From Rubrobacteraceae bacterium (GTDB lineage Bacteria; Actinomycetota; Rubrobacteria; Rubrobacterales; Rubrobacteraceae), in the NCBI GenBank assembly GCA_021156345.1, contig JAJNDJ010000112.1, forward strand, positions 1 through 6,880: a stretch of DNA of 6,880 nt. The letters run 5' to 3'. Both the position numbers and the translations under genes were made by a program. This document shows positions 1-6,880 of the stretch, in pieces. Each line of letters begins with the position of its first letter. Positions within the stretch are counted from its first letter, which is position 1. The notes beneath the pieces were generated by a model. The model was not told where the DNA came from, made no database searches, and saw nothing but the letters and a program-made list of their open reading frames with translations.

Positions 1-1789
1 CGCCGTGTGGGCCCCGAACGCCAGGCGTGTCTCGGTGATCGGGGACTTCAACTTTTGGAACGGACGAAGGCACGTCATGCGCAAGCATCCCGGGGGGGTA
101 TGGGAGATCTTCATCCCTGAGGTGGGTGAGGGCTCCCTCTACAAGTATGAGATCAAAGGACCCAACCGGAGACTCCTGCCCCTGAAAGCAGATCCCTTCG
201 GGTTCCGCGCCGAGAGACTCCCGGGCACCGCCTCCATAGTCCACGGCATGGGACACTACGAGTGGGGCGATGCCGCATGGATGGAAGAGCGTGAAAGCAA
301 GTCCGCCCTCGACGCCCCGATGGCGATCTACGAGGTGCATCTGGGCTCCTGGAGGAGGAACCCCGATGGCTCCTACTACACCTACGGGCAGCTCGCCGAA
401 GAGTTGGTCCCCTACGTCGCCGAGATGGGATACACCCACGTCGAGTTTCTGCCGCCTACCGAGCATCCCTTCGACGGCTCGTGGGGCTACCAGCCCCTTG
501 GCCTCTACGCCCCGACGAGCCGGTTCGGTACGCCCGATGAGTTCAAGCGCCTCGTCGACGCTTTCCACCGGGCCGGGATAGGTGTGATCATCGACTGGGT
601 CCCTGCACACTTTCCGGAGGACCCCCACGGTCTCGGCCTCTTCGACGGCACCCACCTCTACGAGCACGCCGACCCCCGCCAGGGTCGCCACCCTGACTGG
701 GGGACGCTGGTCTTCAACTACGGTCGTCCCGAGGTGAGCAACTACCTTCTCGCCAACGCCCTCTTCTGGGTCTCCGAGTATCACGTGGACGGGCTGAGGG
801 TAGACGCCGTCGCCTCGATGCTCTACCTCGACTACTCGCGGGAGCCTGGCGAGTGGATCCCGAACGTGCACGGTGGCAACGAGAACCTGGAGGCCGTGGC
901 ATTCCTGCAACGCATGAACGAGCTCGTCTTCGGAAGGCATCCAGGCGCCACCACCCTCGCGGAGGAATCGACTGCTTGGCCCATGGTCAGCCGCCCCGTT
1001 TCGATGGGTGGACTGGGGTTCGGTTACAAGTGGAACATGGGTTGGATGCACGACAGCCTGCAGTACATGTCCGAGGATCCCATCAACCGCAGGTACCACC
1101 ACAATGAGATCACGTTCTCCCTCGTCTATGCCTTCAACGAGAACTTCGTCCTTCCTCTCTCGCACGACGAGGTCGTGCACGGCAAGCGCTCCCTCATAGA
1201 CAAGATGCCCGGTGACGAGTGGCAGAAGTTCGCCAACCTTCGCGCCTACTACGGCTTCATGTACACCCATCCCGGTAAGCAACTGCTGTTCATGGGTGGA
1301 GAGCTGGGCCAGAGGCGCGAGTGGAACCACGATGCCTCCCTCGACTGGCACCTGCTGGAGGAGACGCCGCACAGGGGCGTTCGATCCCTCGTAAAGGATC
1401 TCAATGCCCTCTACTCGGCCACTCCAGCCCTCTACGAGGTGGATTTCGAGCCAGCGGGTTTCGGGTGGATCGAGGGCGGGGATATGGAGAACAGCGTGGT
1501 ATCCTTTCTCCGGCGTGGAAACAAGGACCTTGCGATCGTCGTCTGCAACTTCACGCCTGTCGTGCGCCACGGCTACCGGATAGGTGTACCCGAAGGGGGC
1601 ACCTACGAGGAGGCCCTGAACACCGACGACACCCGCTACGGCGGCAGCGGTGTAGGAAATAGCGGGGGCGTTAGCGTCGAAAAAGTCCCTTCGCACGGGC
1701 AGCCTTACTCGGTCTCACTGACGTTGCCCCCGCTCGCGACGATGATTTTGAAGAAGGCTAGAGGCTTCAGCAAGGAATCAAAGATCTGA
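1..1789 (+). CDS. glgB: 1,4-alpha-glucan branching enzyme GlgB, 5'-truncated by the window edge
   Basis: GlgB (GH13 family) cuts an alpha-1,4-glucan chain and rejoins it through an alpha-1,6 bond, making the branches of glycogen in the cytoplasm. The frame is already open at base 2 and begins [17 protein letters not shown], the middle of the N-terminal CBM48/E-set domain, so the GTG at base 5 is an internal valine and not the start. Some 30 to 130 N-terminal residues lie outside, depending on short or long GlgB form. The GH13 signatures are complete: DWVPAHF (Asp codon at 593), nucleophile Asp in [17 protein letters not shown] (803-805), acid/base Glu in LAEEST (962-964) and the third Asp in [10 protein letters not shown] (1166-1168). 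A normal C-terminal beta domain ends in [16 protein letters not shown] plus a short basic tail. I see no internal break. It lies 43 bases upstream of glgX on the same strand, consistent with a shared transcript. The family call is very secure. Confidence 0.96.
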   Translation, partial: AVWAPNARRVSVIGDFNFWNGRRHVMRKHPGGVWEIFIPEVGEGSLYKYEIKGPNRRLLPLKADPFGFRAERLPGTASIVHGMGHYEWGDAAWMEERESKSALDAPMAIYEVHLGSWRRNPDGSYYTYGQLAEELVPYVAEMGYTHVEFLPPTEHPFDGSWGYQPLGLYAPTSRFGTPDEFKRLVDAFHRAGIGVIIDWVPAHFPEDPHGLGLFDGTHLYEHADPRQGRHPDWGTLVFNYGRPEVSNYLLANALFWVSEYHVDGLRVDAVASMLYLDYSREPGEWIPNVHGGNENLEAVAFLQRMNELVFGRHPGATTLAEESTAWPMVSRPVSMGGLGFGYKWNMGWMHDSLQYMSEDPINRRYHHNEITFSLVYAFNENFVLPLSHDEVVHGKRSLIDKMPGDEWQKFANLRAYYGFMYTHPGKQLLFMGGELGQRREWNHDASLDWHLLEETPHRGVRSLVKDLNALYSATPALYEVDFEPAGFGWIEGGDMENSVVSFLRRGNKDLAIVVCNFTPVVRHGYRIGVPEGGTYEEALNTDDTRYGGSGVGNSGGVSVEKVPSHGQPYSVSLTLPPLATMILKKARGFSKESKI

Positions 1790-1794
1790 AGCCT
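1762..1794 (+). repeat. 9-bp inverted repeat across the glgB stop codon
   Basis: AGGCTTCAG (1762-1770) is a perfect reverse complement of CTGAAGCCT (1786-1794), with a 15-base spacer. The right arm contains the glgB TGA (1787-1789). As RNA it could form a hairpin between glgB and glgX. No run of T follows, so it does not look like an intrinsic terminator; an RNA-processing or stability element between cistrons is possible. With such a spacer allowance, an inverted repeat of this size is expected about 0.3 times by chance in this length, so only its position makes it suggestive. Confidence 0.35.
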
Positions 1795-1832
1795 GAGAGA
1801 AAGGAACCTATTGGAATCAGCGAGATCCGTCT

Positions 1833-3914
1833 TTGGCTAGCGTAGCCTGGCCCGGCCACCCGTATCCTCTTGGCGCGACCTGGGATGGTCAGGGCGTCAA
1901 CTTCGCCCTTTTCTCGGAGAACTCAGACAGGGTGGAGCTCTGTATCTTCGATCCGTCGGGAAAAACGGAGATCGAAAGGATCGAGCTGCGGGAGCGCACA
2001 GACAGGATCTGGCACTGCTACCTGCCTTACTGCCAGCTCGGCCAGCTCTACGGCTACAGGGTCCACGGGCCATACGACCCCGAAAACGGCCACCGGTTCA
2101 ACCCGAACAAGCTCCTCCTCGATCCCTATGCCAAGGCGACCGTCGGGCCTCTGGACTGGAGATACCCGCACTTCGGGTACAGGCTCGGCGCCGAAGAGGA
2201 GGACCTCTCCTACGACGAGCGGGACAACGCCGCAGGGATGCCCAAGTGCAGGGTAGTCGACACCGCCTTTACCTGGGGTGAGGACAGGCCGCCGCGCACG
2301 CCCTGGGACGAGACCGTGATCTACGAGCTTCACGTCAAGGGCTTTACGAAGAGGCACCTCAAAAGGCTCGGGGTAACGGCTGTCGAGCTCATGCCCGTCC
2401 ACTCATTCGTGGACGACAAACACCTCGTGGACAAGGGCTTGAAGAACTACTGGGGATACAATTCCATAGGTTTCTTCGCGCCCGACATGCGCTACTCGGC
2501 CACCGGCAGCATCGGAGAGTTCAAGACGATGGTCAAAAGGCTGCACTCGGCTGGGCTCGAGGTGATCCTGGACGTCGTCTACAACCACACCGCCGAAGGC
2601 AACCACCTGGGGCCCACGCTCACCTTCCGCGGCATAGACAACGCCGCATACTACAGGCTCGTCCCCGACGACCCACGCTATTACATGGACTTCACGGGGA
2701 CGGGCAACACGCTCAACATGATGCATCCGCGCGTCCTGCAACTCATCATGGACTCTTTGAGGTACTGGATCCTTGAGATGCACGTCGACGGTTTTCGCTT
2801 CGACCTCGCGAGCGCGCTGGCCCGCCAGCTCTATGAAGTGGACCAGCTCTCCAGCTTCTTCACCATAATCCATCAGGACCCTGTGATCTCCCAGGCCAAG
2901 CTCATCGCCGAACCGTGGGACGTTGGCGAGGGCGGATACCAGGTCGGCAACTTCCCGATCGGCTGGGCCGAGTGGAACGGCAAGTACCGTGACGTCGAGC
3001 GCGCCTACTGGAAGGGTGACGGCGGGCTCGTGGACGAGCTGGCCTACCGGCTCACAGGCTCAAGCGACCTCTACGAGCACGGCGGACGCAGGCCCTACGC
3101 CTCCATCAACTTCGTAACGGCCCACGACGGCTTCACCCTTAGGGACCTCGTCTCCTACGACGAGAAGCACAATGAGGCCAACGGCGAGGCCAACGGCGAC
3201 GGCGAGAGCCACAACCTCAGCCACAACTACGGCGTCGAAGGGCCTACCGACGACGTAGAGATTCGGCGTATCAGGGCCAGGCAGAGACGCAACATCATGG
3301 CGACTCTCTTGCTCTCGCAGGGGGTGCCCATGATCCTCTCCGGCGACGAGATGGGCCGCACCCAGGGAGGCAACAACAACGCCTATTGCCAGGACAACGA
3401 GTTGAGCTGGCTGGACTGGGAGTTCTCGATCCTCGACAGGAACTTCCTTGCCTTCGTGCGGCGTATGATCCGGCTTCGCAAGGAACACCCCGCTTTCCGG
3501 CGCAGGCGCTTTTTCCAGGGCCGGGAGTTGAGAGGCGCGGACGCCAAGGACATCACCTGGCTCACCCCCGCGGGCCGTGAGATGACAGATGAGGAATGGA
3601 ACAACTCCTTCGCCCGGTCCCTTGGTCTCCAGATGTCTGGTCTCCTGGAAGGCGAGTACGACGCGCAGGGCCGTCCCGAGGTGGACGACGACTTCCTTCT
3701 CCTTTTCAACGCCGACCAGGAAGAGGTCACCTTCCAGATCCCACCCTTCCCCGAGGAGGCCCGCTGGGAGGTCTTCATGGACACAGCGTACTCCGCCGGC
3801 CTGAAACCCGATGGCTTCCTTAAACCCGGCGGCGTGTATACCCTGAGGCCCCGCTCCATGGCCGTGCTCGTGAACGGCCATCCGCGCGAGACCGTCGCGG
3901 AGGACGCGGATTGA
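1833..3914 (+). CDS. glgX: Glycogen debranching enzyme GlgX/TreX (GH13 isoamylase type), with an apparent internal deletion
   Basis: This family hydrolyses alpha-1,6 branch points of glycogen and releases maltodextrins; next to treZ and treY it probably acts as TreX, feeding them. An N-terminal E-set/CBM48 domain (about residues 8-95, [20 protein letters not shown]) precedes the GH13 barrel and a C-terminal beta domain. Catalytic signatures are present: DVVYNHT (247-253), nucleophile Asp324 in DGFRFDLAS, Glu360 in LIAEPWD and Asp432 in TAHDGF. The TTG at 1833 is the only plausible start: a TGA at 1794 closes the frame upstream, homology begins within a few residues, and the next GTG lies inside the domain. 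The Shine-Dalgarno sequence is weak. Oddly, VKGFTKRH (to residue 175) runs straight into [15 protein letters not shown], omitting the usual P.(I/V)PE.(L/I)RGTY.GL segment of about 22 residues. The family is certain; whether this version folds and works is not. Confidence 0.95.
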   Translation: MASVAWPGHPYPLGATWDGQGVNFALFSENSDRVELCIFDPSGKTEIERIELRERTDRIWHCYLPYCQLGQLYGYRVHGPYDPENGHRFNPNKLLLDPYAKATVGPLDWRYPHFGYRLGAEEEDLSYDERDNAAGMPKCRVVDTAFTWGEDRPPRTPWDETVIYELHVKGFTKRHLKRLGVTAVELMPVHSFVDDKHLVDKGLKNYWGYNSIGFFAPDMRYSATGSIGEFKTMVKRLHSAGLEVILDVVYNHTAEGNHLGPTLTFRGIDNAAYYRLVPDDPRYYMDFTGTGNTLNMMHPRVLQLIMDSLRYWILEMHVDGFRFDLASALARQLYEVDQLSSFFTIIHQDPVISQAKLIAEPWDVGEGGYQVGNFPIGWAEWNGKYRDVERAYWKGDGGLVDELAYRLTGSSDLYEHGGRRPYASINFVTAHDGFTLRDLVSYDEKHNEANGEANGDGESHNLSHNYGVEGPTDDVEIRRIRARQRRNIMATLLLSQGVPMILSGDEMGRTQGGNNNAYCQDNELSWLDWEFSILDRNFLAFVRRMIRLRKEHPAFRRRRFFQGRELRGADAKDITWLTPAGREMTDEEWNNSFARSLGLQMSGLLEGEYDAQGRPEVDDDFLLLFNADQEEVTFQIPPFPEEARWEVFMDTAYSAGLKPDGFLKPGGVYTLRPRSMAVLVNGHPRETVAEDAD
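2352..2360 (+). other. Junction of an apparent in-frame deletion in glgX
   Basis: The codons for Arg174, His175 and Leu176 mark where beta strand 1 ([10 protein letters not shown]) joins helix 1 ([13 protein letters not shown]) with no linking loop. In E. coli GlgX and Sulfolobus TreX, as I recall them, about 22 residues lie here, including a strongly conserved arginine-glycine-threonine-tyrosine segment. About 66 bases would be missing, and the frame is kept. The exact breakpoint cannot be set because the lost sequence is unseen. Confidence 0.65.
3174..3197 (+). repeat. Two tandem 12-base copies inside glgX
   Basis: GAGGCCAACGGC occurs twice in direct succession (3174-3185 and 3186-3197), encoding EANG twice. 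Relatives usually have NEANGE followed by N, R or D and DGE, so the repeat sits on a naturally conserved NEANGE stretch and the length looks normal. It is probably local convergence or past slippage and has no evident function. Confidence 0.6.
3899..3904 (+). promoter_or_regulatory. Ribosome binding site of treZ
   Basis: GGAGGA lies inside the last codons of glgX, six bases before the TTG at 3911. This strong site at normal spacing decides for the TTG start of treZ over the ATG at 3926, which would be placed too far from it. Confidence 0.75.
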
Positions 3915-5674
3915 GACTCCACCGGATGCCCTTCGGCGCCGAGGTGCTGGAGGACGGGCGGACGCGGTTCGCCCTGTGGGCACCGGCCGCCGAAACGGTA
4001 GATCTCATCCTCGAAGATGGAGCCCTCCCCATGCACCGTGAGGAGGACGGGACCTTCGCCCTCACCACAGAATCCGGGGCCGGCGCACGCTACCGCTACT
4101 GGGTAGACGGTGGGCAGGAGGTGCCAGATCCGGCCTCCCGCTACCAGCCCGATGACGTGCACGGCGCAAGCCGGGTTGTTGACCCCGCGGCCTTCGTCTG
4201 GAGGGACGAGCACTGGAAGGGACGTCCGTGGGAGGAGGTCGTCCTCTACGAGCTGCACGTCGGCTCCTTTACTCCCGAGGGGACGTTCGCCGGGATCAAG
4301 GAGAAGCTCGACTATCTCCTGGATCTGGGTGTGACAGCGATAGAGTTGATGCCGCTCTCGGAGTTCCCGGGACGGCGCAACTGGGGCTACGATGGCGTGT
4401 TGCCATTCGCCCCTGAGAGCGCCTACGGGGCCCCGGAGGATCTGAAAGATCTCGTACAGACCGCGCATACGAAGGGGCTCTTGGTCTTTCTCGACGTCGT
4501 CTACAACCACTTCGGCCCCGAGGGGAACTACCTCTCTCTTTATGCACCGCAGTTCTTCACTGACCGCTACCAGACCCCATGGGGGGCTGCGATCAACTTC
4601 GACGGCGAGGGCAGCGAACACGTGCGTGAGTTCTTTGTCCACAACGCCCTGTACTGGCTGGAAGAGTACGGCATGGACGGCCTCAGGCTCGACGCGGTGC
4701 ACGCTATCAACGACGCCTCTGAGAAGCACTTCCTCGTCGAGCTCGCCGAGCGCGTGCGCCAGGGTCCAGGACGCGACCGCCACGTGCACCTCGTACTGGA
4801 GAACGAGGCGAACGACGCCTCCTATCTGCGCAGGCACTACGACGCCCAGTGGAACGATGACCTCCATCACGCCCTTCACGTCGTCCTGACCGGTGAGAGC
4901 GCCGGTTACTACGCTGATTACGCCGACGCGCCGGTGCGGCGTCTGGGGAGGTCCCTGGGCGAGGGATTCGGGGAGTCCTCGCGTCACGGCAAGAAGCGCG
5001 GAGAGCCGAGTAGGGACCTTCCATCAGGTGCATTCATATCGTTCGTTCAGAACCACGATCAGGTCGGCAACCGGGCTTTCGGGGAGAGAATCGGGCAACT
5101 CGCGCCGCCCGAGGCGGTGCGCGCCGCGGCAGAGATCTACCTGCTCGCACCCCAGGTACCGATGCTCTTTATGGGGGAGGAGTGGGGTTCCAAGACTCCC
5201 TTCCCGTTCTTCTGCGACTTCGCGCCGGATCTCGCGCTGCTCGTCGCCCGGGGGCGCCGCGAGGAGTTTTCGGCGTTCTTCGACCCCGAGGATGATGGTC
5301 TAATCCCCGATCCTGGTGCGGAGGAGACGTTCCGCAGGGCCGTACTGGACTGGGCGAGTCTGGACAAGCCGGAGCATACCGGACGTTTGAAGCTGTACGG
5401 CGAGTTGCTCGCGCTCAGGCGAGAGAAGATCGTGCCGCGGCTGGCCAGCATACCCGGAGACGTGGCCGCGTACCAGATAGTAGACGATAGGGGCCTGAGC
5501 GTGCAGTGGACACTGGCTGACGGCTCCATGCTGACACTACTCGCGAACCTGGGACCGGAGCCACTCGACGACCCCGAGTGGCTGCCGGGCGAACGACTAT
5601 ATGCCAGCGAGGACGTGACTGGGCACAGACAGGCACTTCCTGGATGGTCGGTGTTGTGGCACCTGGCCGAATGA
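3911..5674 (+). CDS. treZ: Malto-oligosyltrehalose trehalohydrolase TreZ
   Basis: TreZ (GH13_10) hydrolyses the alpha-1,4 bond next to the trehalose end of maltooligosyltrehalose, releasing free trehalose. The 587 residues match the usual family length. An N-terminal E-set domain (about 5-90, [20 protein letters not shown]) precedes the barrel, which opens with [14 protein letters not shown]. Markers include [28 protein letters not shown] (from Asp195), nucleophile Asp261 in [11 protein letters not shown], Glu297 in [21 protein letters not shown], and Asp383 in [17 protein letters not shown] and a C-terminal beta domain follow. The QWNDDLHHA and ENEAND segments set TreZ apart from GlgB. The TTG start shares TTGA with the glgX stop and has GGAGGA six bases upstream, so translation is probably coupled to glgX. 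One loop, between EGF and KRGEPS (4961-5010), looks about five residues shorter than I expect. No frameshift is seen and the product should be active. Confidence 0.96.
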   Translation: MRLHRMPFGAEVLEDGRTRFALWAPAAETVDLILEDGALPMHREEDGTFALTTESGAGARYRYWVDGGQEVPDPASRYQPDDVHGASRVVDPAAFVWRDEHWKGRPWEEVVLYELHVGSFTPEGTFAGIKEKLDYLLDLGVTAIELMPLSEFPGRRNWGYDGVLPFAPESAYGAPEDLKDLVQTAHTKGLLVFLDVVYNHFGPEGNYLSLYAPQFFTDRYQTPWGAAINFDGEGSEHVREFFVHNALYWLEEYGMDGLRLDAVHAINDASEKHFLVELAERVRQGPGRDRHVHLVLENEANDASYLRRHYDAQWNDDLHHALHVVLTGESAGYYADYADAPVRRLGRSLGEGFGESSRHGKKRGEPSRDLPSGAFISFVQNHDQVGNRAFGERIGQLAPPEAVRAAAEIYLLAPQVPMLFMGEEWGSKTPFPFFCDFAPDLALLVARGRREEFSAFFDPEDDGLIPDPGAEETFRRAVLDWASLDKPEHTGRLKLYGELLALRREKIVPRLASIPGDVAAYQIVDDRGLSVQWTLADGSMLTLLANLGPEPLDDPEWLPGERLYASEDVTGHRQALPGWSVLWHLAE

Positions 5675-6825
5675 GGATACCCCGGGTCACCTACAGGCTA
5701 CAGCTCAACGAGGATTTCACCCTATCTGATGCGGCAGAGTTGATGCCCTACCTGTCGCAGCTGGGGGTCAGCGACCTGTATGCCTCGCCCTATCTGAAAG
5801 CTCGACCCGGCAGTACGCACGGTTACGATGTCGTGGACCCCGGCTCCCTGAACCCCGAACTCGGGGGCGAGAGGGAGTACGGCAGGCTGGTAGAAGCGCT
5901 CGGAGAATACGAGATGGGCCAGCTCCTAGATATCGTACCGAACCATATGGGCGTCGGGAGCGAAAACGTCTGGTGGTCCGACATGCTGGAGAATGGACCC
6001 GCCTCGGCCTACGCCGCCTTCTTCGATATTGATTGGTGCCCCGCAGACAGGAAGGAGCTCTGCGGTAAGGTCCTGCTCCCGATCCTGGGCGACCACTACC
6101 GCGCCGCCCTCGAACGCGGCGAGATCCGGCTGGCCTTCGACGCCGGAGAGGGTTCTTTCTCGGTCAACTACTACGAACACCGTTACCCGATCGACCCGCA
6201 GACCTACCCGATGATCCTCTACCGGACATCTTTACCCGAGGACGACAAGCACCGCCAGGAGATAGTTGGTCTGATAGTTGCCTTTGGCGACCTTCCAGGC
6301 AGGGACGCCACAGTCGAGGGGGGTGTATCCGGGCGAGCGCAGAACGCTGCAAACCTCAAAGCGGATCTCGCGGCGTTGTGCGCAAAGTCTCCCGGAGTAA
6401 TGTGTGCTGTCGAGAAGCACATCCGCGAGTTGAACGAGGCCTCAGGAGACCCGAGGTTCGAGAGATTGCATCGTCTCCTTGAGGCGCAGGCGTACAGGCT
6501 TGCGTACTGGCGGGTGGGAAGCGATGAGATCAACTACAGGCGTTTCTTCGCCGTCAATGACCTGGCCGGCATCCGGGTCGAGGACGAACGGGTCTTTGAG
6601 GCGACGCACAGGCTCGTATTGCGGCTGGTGGAGAAGGGCGCGGTGAACGGACTGCGCATAGATCACCCTGATGGACTCCGAGATCCCGCCGATTACCTCA
6701 GGCGCCTGCATAGGGCGGGATGGATGAGGCCTACCAGAGCTTCATCGGACGGCCCCTCGACTTCCAGAGTCTGCTGTACGAGTGCAAGCACAAGGTCATG
6801 CGCACCGCGCTTTCGAGCGAGTTGA
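5671..6825 (+). CDS. treY: Maltooligosyltrehalose synthase TreY, N-terminal part, frameshifted and incomplete
   Basis: TreY (GH13_26) isomerises the reducing-end alpha-1,4 bond of maltodextrins to an alpha,alpha-1,1 bond, making the substrate of TreZ. The ATG at 5671 shares ATGA with the treZ stop, and homology starts at once (IPRVTYRLQL); GTG 5578 lies too far inside treZ. Family markers follow: LYASPYLKARPGSTHGYDVVDP, DIVPNHMGV (from Asp87), WWSDMLENGP, AYRLAYWRVGSDEINYRRFF, and the nucleophile Asp331 in GLRIDHPDGL. After DPADYLRRL (about residue 346) the similarity stops; the last 38 or so residues are a serine/arginine-rich out-of-frame tail ending at the TGA at 6823. The VEKIL segment with the catalytic Glu and the GTTGYD segment are absent, so this product should be inactive. 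No clear Shine-Dalgarno sequence precedes the ATG; translation probably depends on coupling to treZ. Typical TreY proteins have 700 or more residues. Confidence 0.9.
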   Translation: MRIPRVTYRLQLNEDFTLSDAAELMPYLSQLGVSDLYASPYLKARPGSTHGYDVVDPGSLNPELGGEREYGRLVEALGEYEMGQLLDIVPNHMGVGSENVWWSDMLENGPASAYAAFFDIDWCPADRKELCGKVLLPILGDHYRAALERGEIRLAFDAGEGSFSVNYYEHRYPIDPQTYPMILYRTSLPEDDKHRQEIVGLIVAFGDLPGRDATVEGGVSGRAQNAANLKADLAALCAKSPGVMCAVEKHIRELNEASGDPRFERLHRLLEAQAYRLAYWRVGSDEINYRRFFAVNDLAGIRVEDERVFEATHRLVLRLVEKGAVNGLRIDHPDGLRDPADYLRRLHRAGWMRPTRASSDGPSTSRVCCTSASTRSCAPRFRAS

Positions 6826-6880
6826 ACGCGCTCTCGCGCCGTCTGCGGCGCATCTCCGAGCACGGGCGCTCTCACGACTT
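6714..6880 (+). pseudogene. treY: Displaced middle part of TreY in another frame, continuing beyond the window
   Basis: In the frame where codons start at positions divisible by three, bases 6720-6880 read MDEAYQSFIGRPLDFQSLL then YECKHKVMRTALSSELNALS and RRLRRISEHGRSHD. This matches the TreY region with the family pattern DF..L.Y..K..(I/V)M...L.SELN.L...L.RI.E...R...F, which lies after the VEKIL segment in normal TreY. The frame is closed just upstream by TAG at 6711-6713, so the joint with the upstream TreY frame lies between about 6708 and 6720. The frame is open to the window end and presumably continues into the rest of TreY. The ATG at 6720 could in principle start a separate protein, but a free-standing piece of this barrel is unlikely to work. 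It is best read as the second half of a treY broken by a frameshifting deletion, or by an assembly error. Confidence 0.8.

Noticed and set aside
5..7. GTG as the start codon of glgB
   Set aside because: The frame is open from base 2, and AVWAPNA is internal to the CBM48 domain, so the gene begins before the window.
1790..1832. Intrinsic terminator or promoter between glgB and glgX
   Set aside because: The inverted repeat is not followed by a T run, and I see no convincing -35/-10 pair in the 43 bases.
3060..3983. A 307-codon open frame on the minus strand inside glgX
   Set aside because: Antisense shadow of GlgX, valine-rich and without any family motif.
3383..4987. A 534-codon open frame on the minus strand across glgX and treZ
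   Set aside because: It lies opposite two clearly recognised genes, has no recognisable domain and a low-complexity composition; long antisense frames are common in GC-rich coding DNA.
5578..5670. GTG at 5578 as an upstream start of treY
   Set aside because: It would overlap treZ by almost 100 bases and add residues unlike any TreY; the ATG at 5671 with its ATGA overlap fits the family N-terminus.
6720..6880. A separate new gene starting at ATG 6720
   Set aside because: Its translation is a recognisable internal piece of TreY, so it is the displaced continuation of that gene.

Overview
The window is a GC-rich, same-strand run of four alpha-glucan / trehalose genes from a bacterium, in the order glgB (5' end cut off), glgX, treZ, treY (3' end cut off). 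The gene set, the G/C-ending codons with frequent AGG arginine codons, the TTG starts and the protein sequences as I recall them suggest an actinobacterium, perhaps near Rubrobacter. That placement is a judgement from memory, not a search.

Layout. Bases 1-1789 encode all but the N-terminus of a GH13 branching enzyme (GlgB). A 43-base gap follows, preceded by a 9-bp inverted repeat that straddles the glgB stop codon. Bases 1833-3914 encode a GlgX/TreX-type debranching enzyme from a TTG start. treZ (3911-5674) also starts at TTG, overlaps the glgX stop by 4 bases (TTGA) and has a good ribosome binding site. treY starts at ATG 5671 and overlaps the treZ stop by 4 bases (ATGA). No gap exceeds 300 bases, and I see no RNA gene, mobile element or CRISPR array.

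How they work together. GlgB makes the branches of glycogen. GlgX/TreX removes branches to release linear maltodextrins. TreY turns the reducing-end linkage into a trehalose-type linkage, and TreZ cuts off free trehalose. The locus is therefore a glycogen-to-trehalose (TreX-TreY-TreZ) route with the branching enzyme attached.

The unusual part is that two of the four genes appear to have lost internal segments. GlgX lacks, in frame, about 22 residues around its conserved RGTY.GL segment after beta strand 1. TreY lacks about 50 or more residues, including the VEKIL segment with the catalytic glutamate, and the loss shifts the frame: the upstream frame ends in a nonsense tail at 6825, while recognisable TreY sequence resumes in another frame from about 6714 to the window end. 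Either the pathway is decaying in this genome or the assembly carries collapses at two places; reads across both junctions would decide. I found no new kind of system here.
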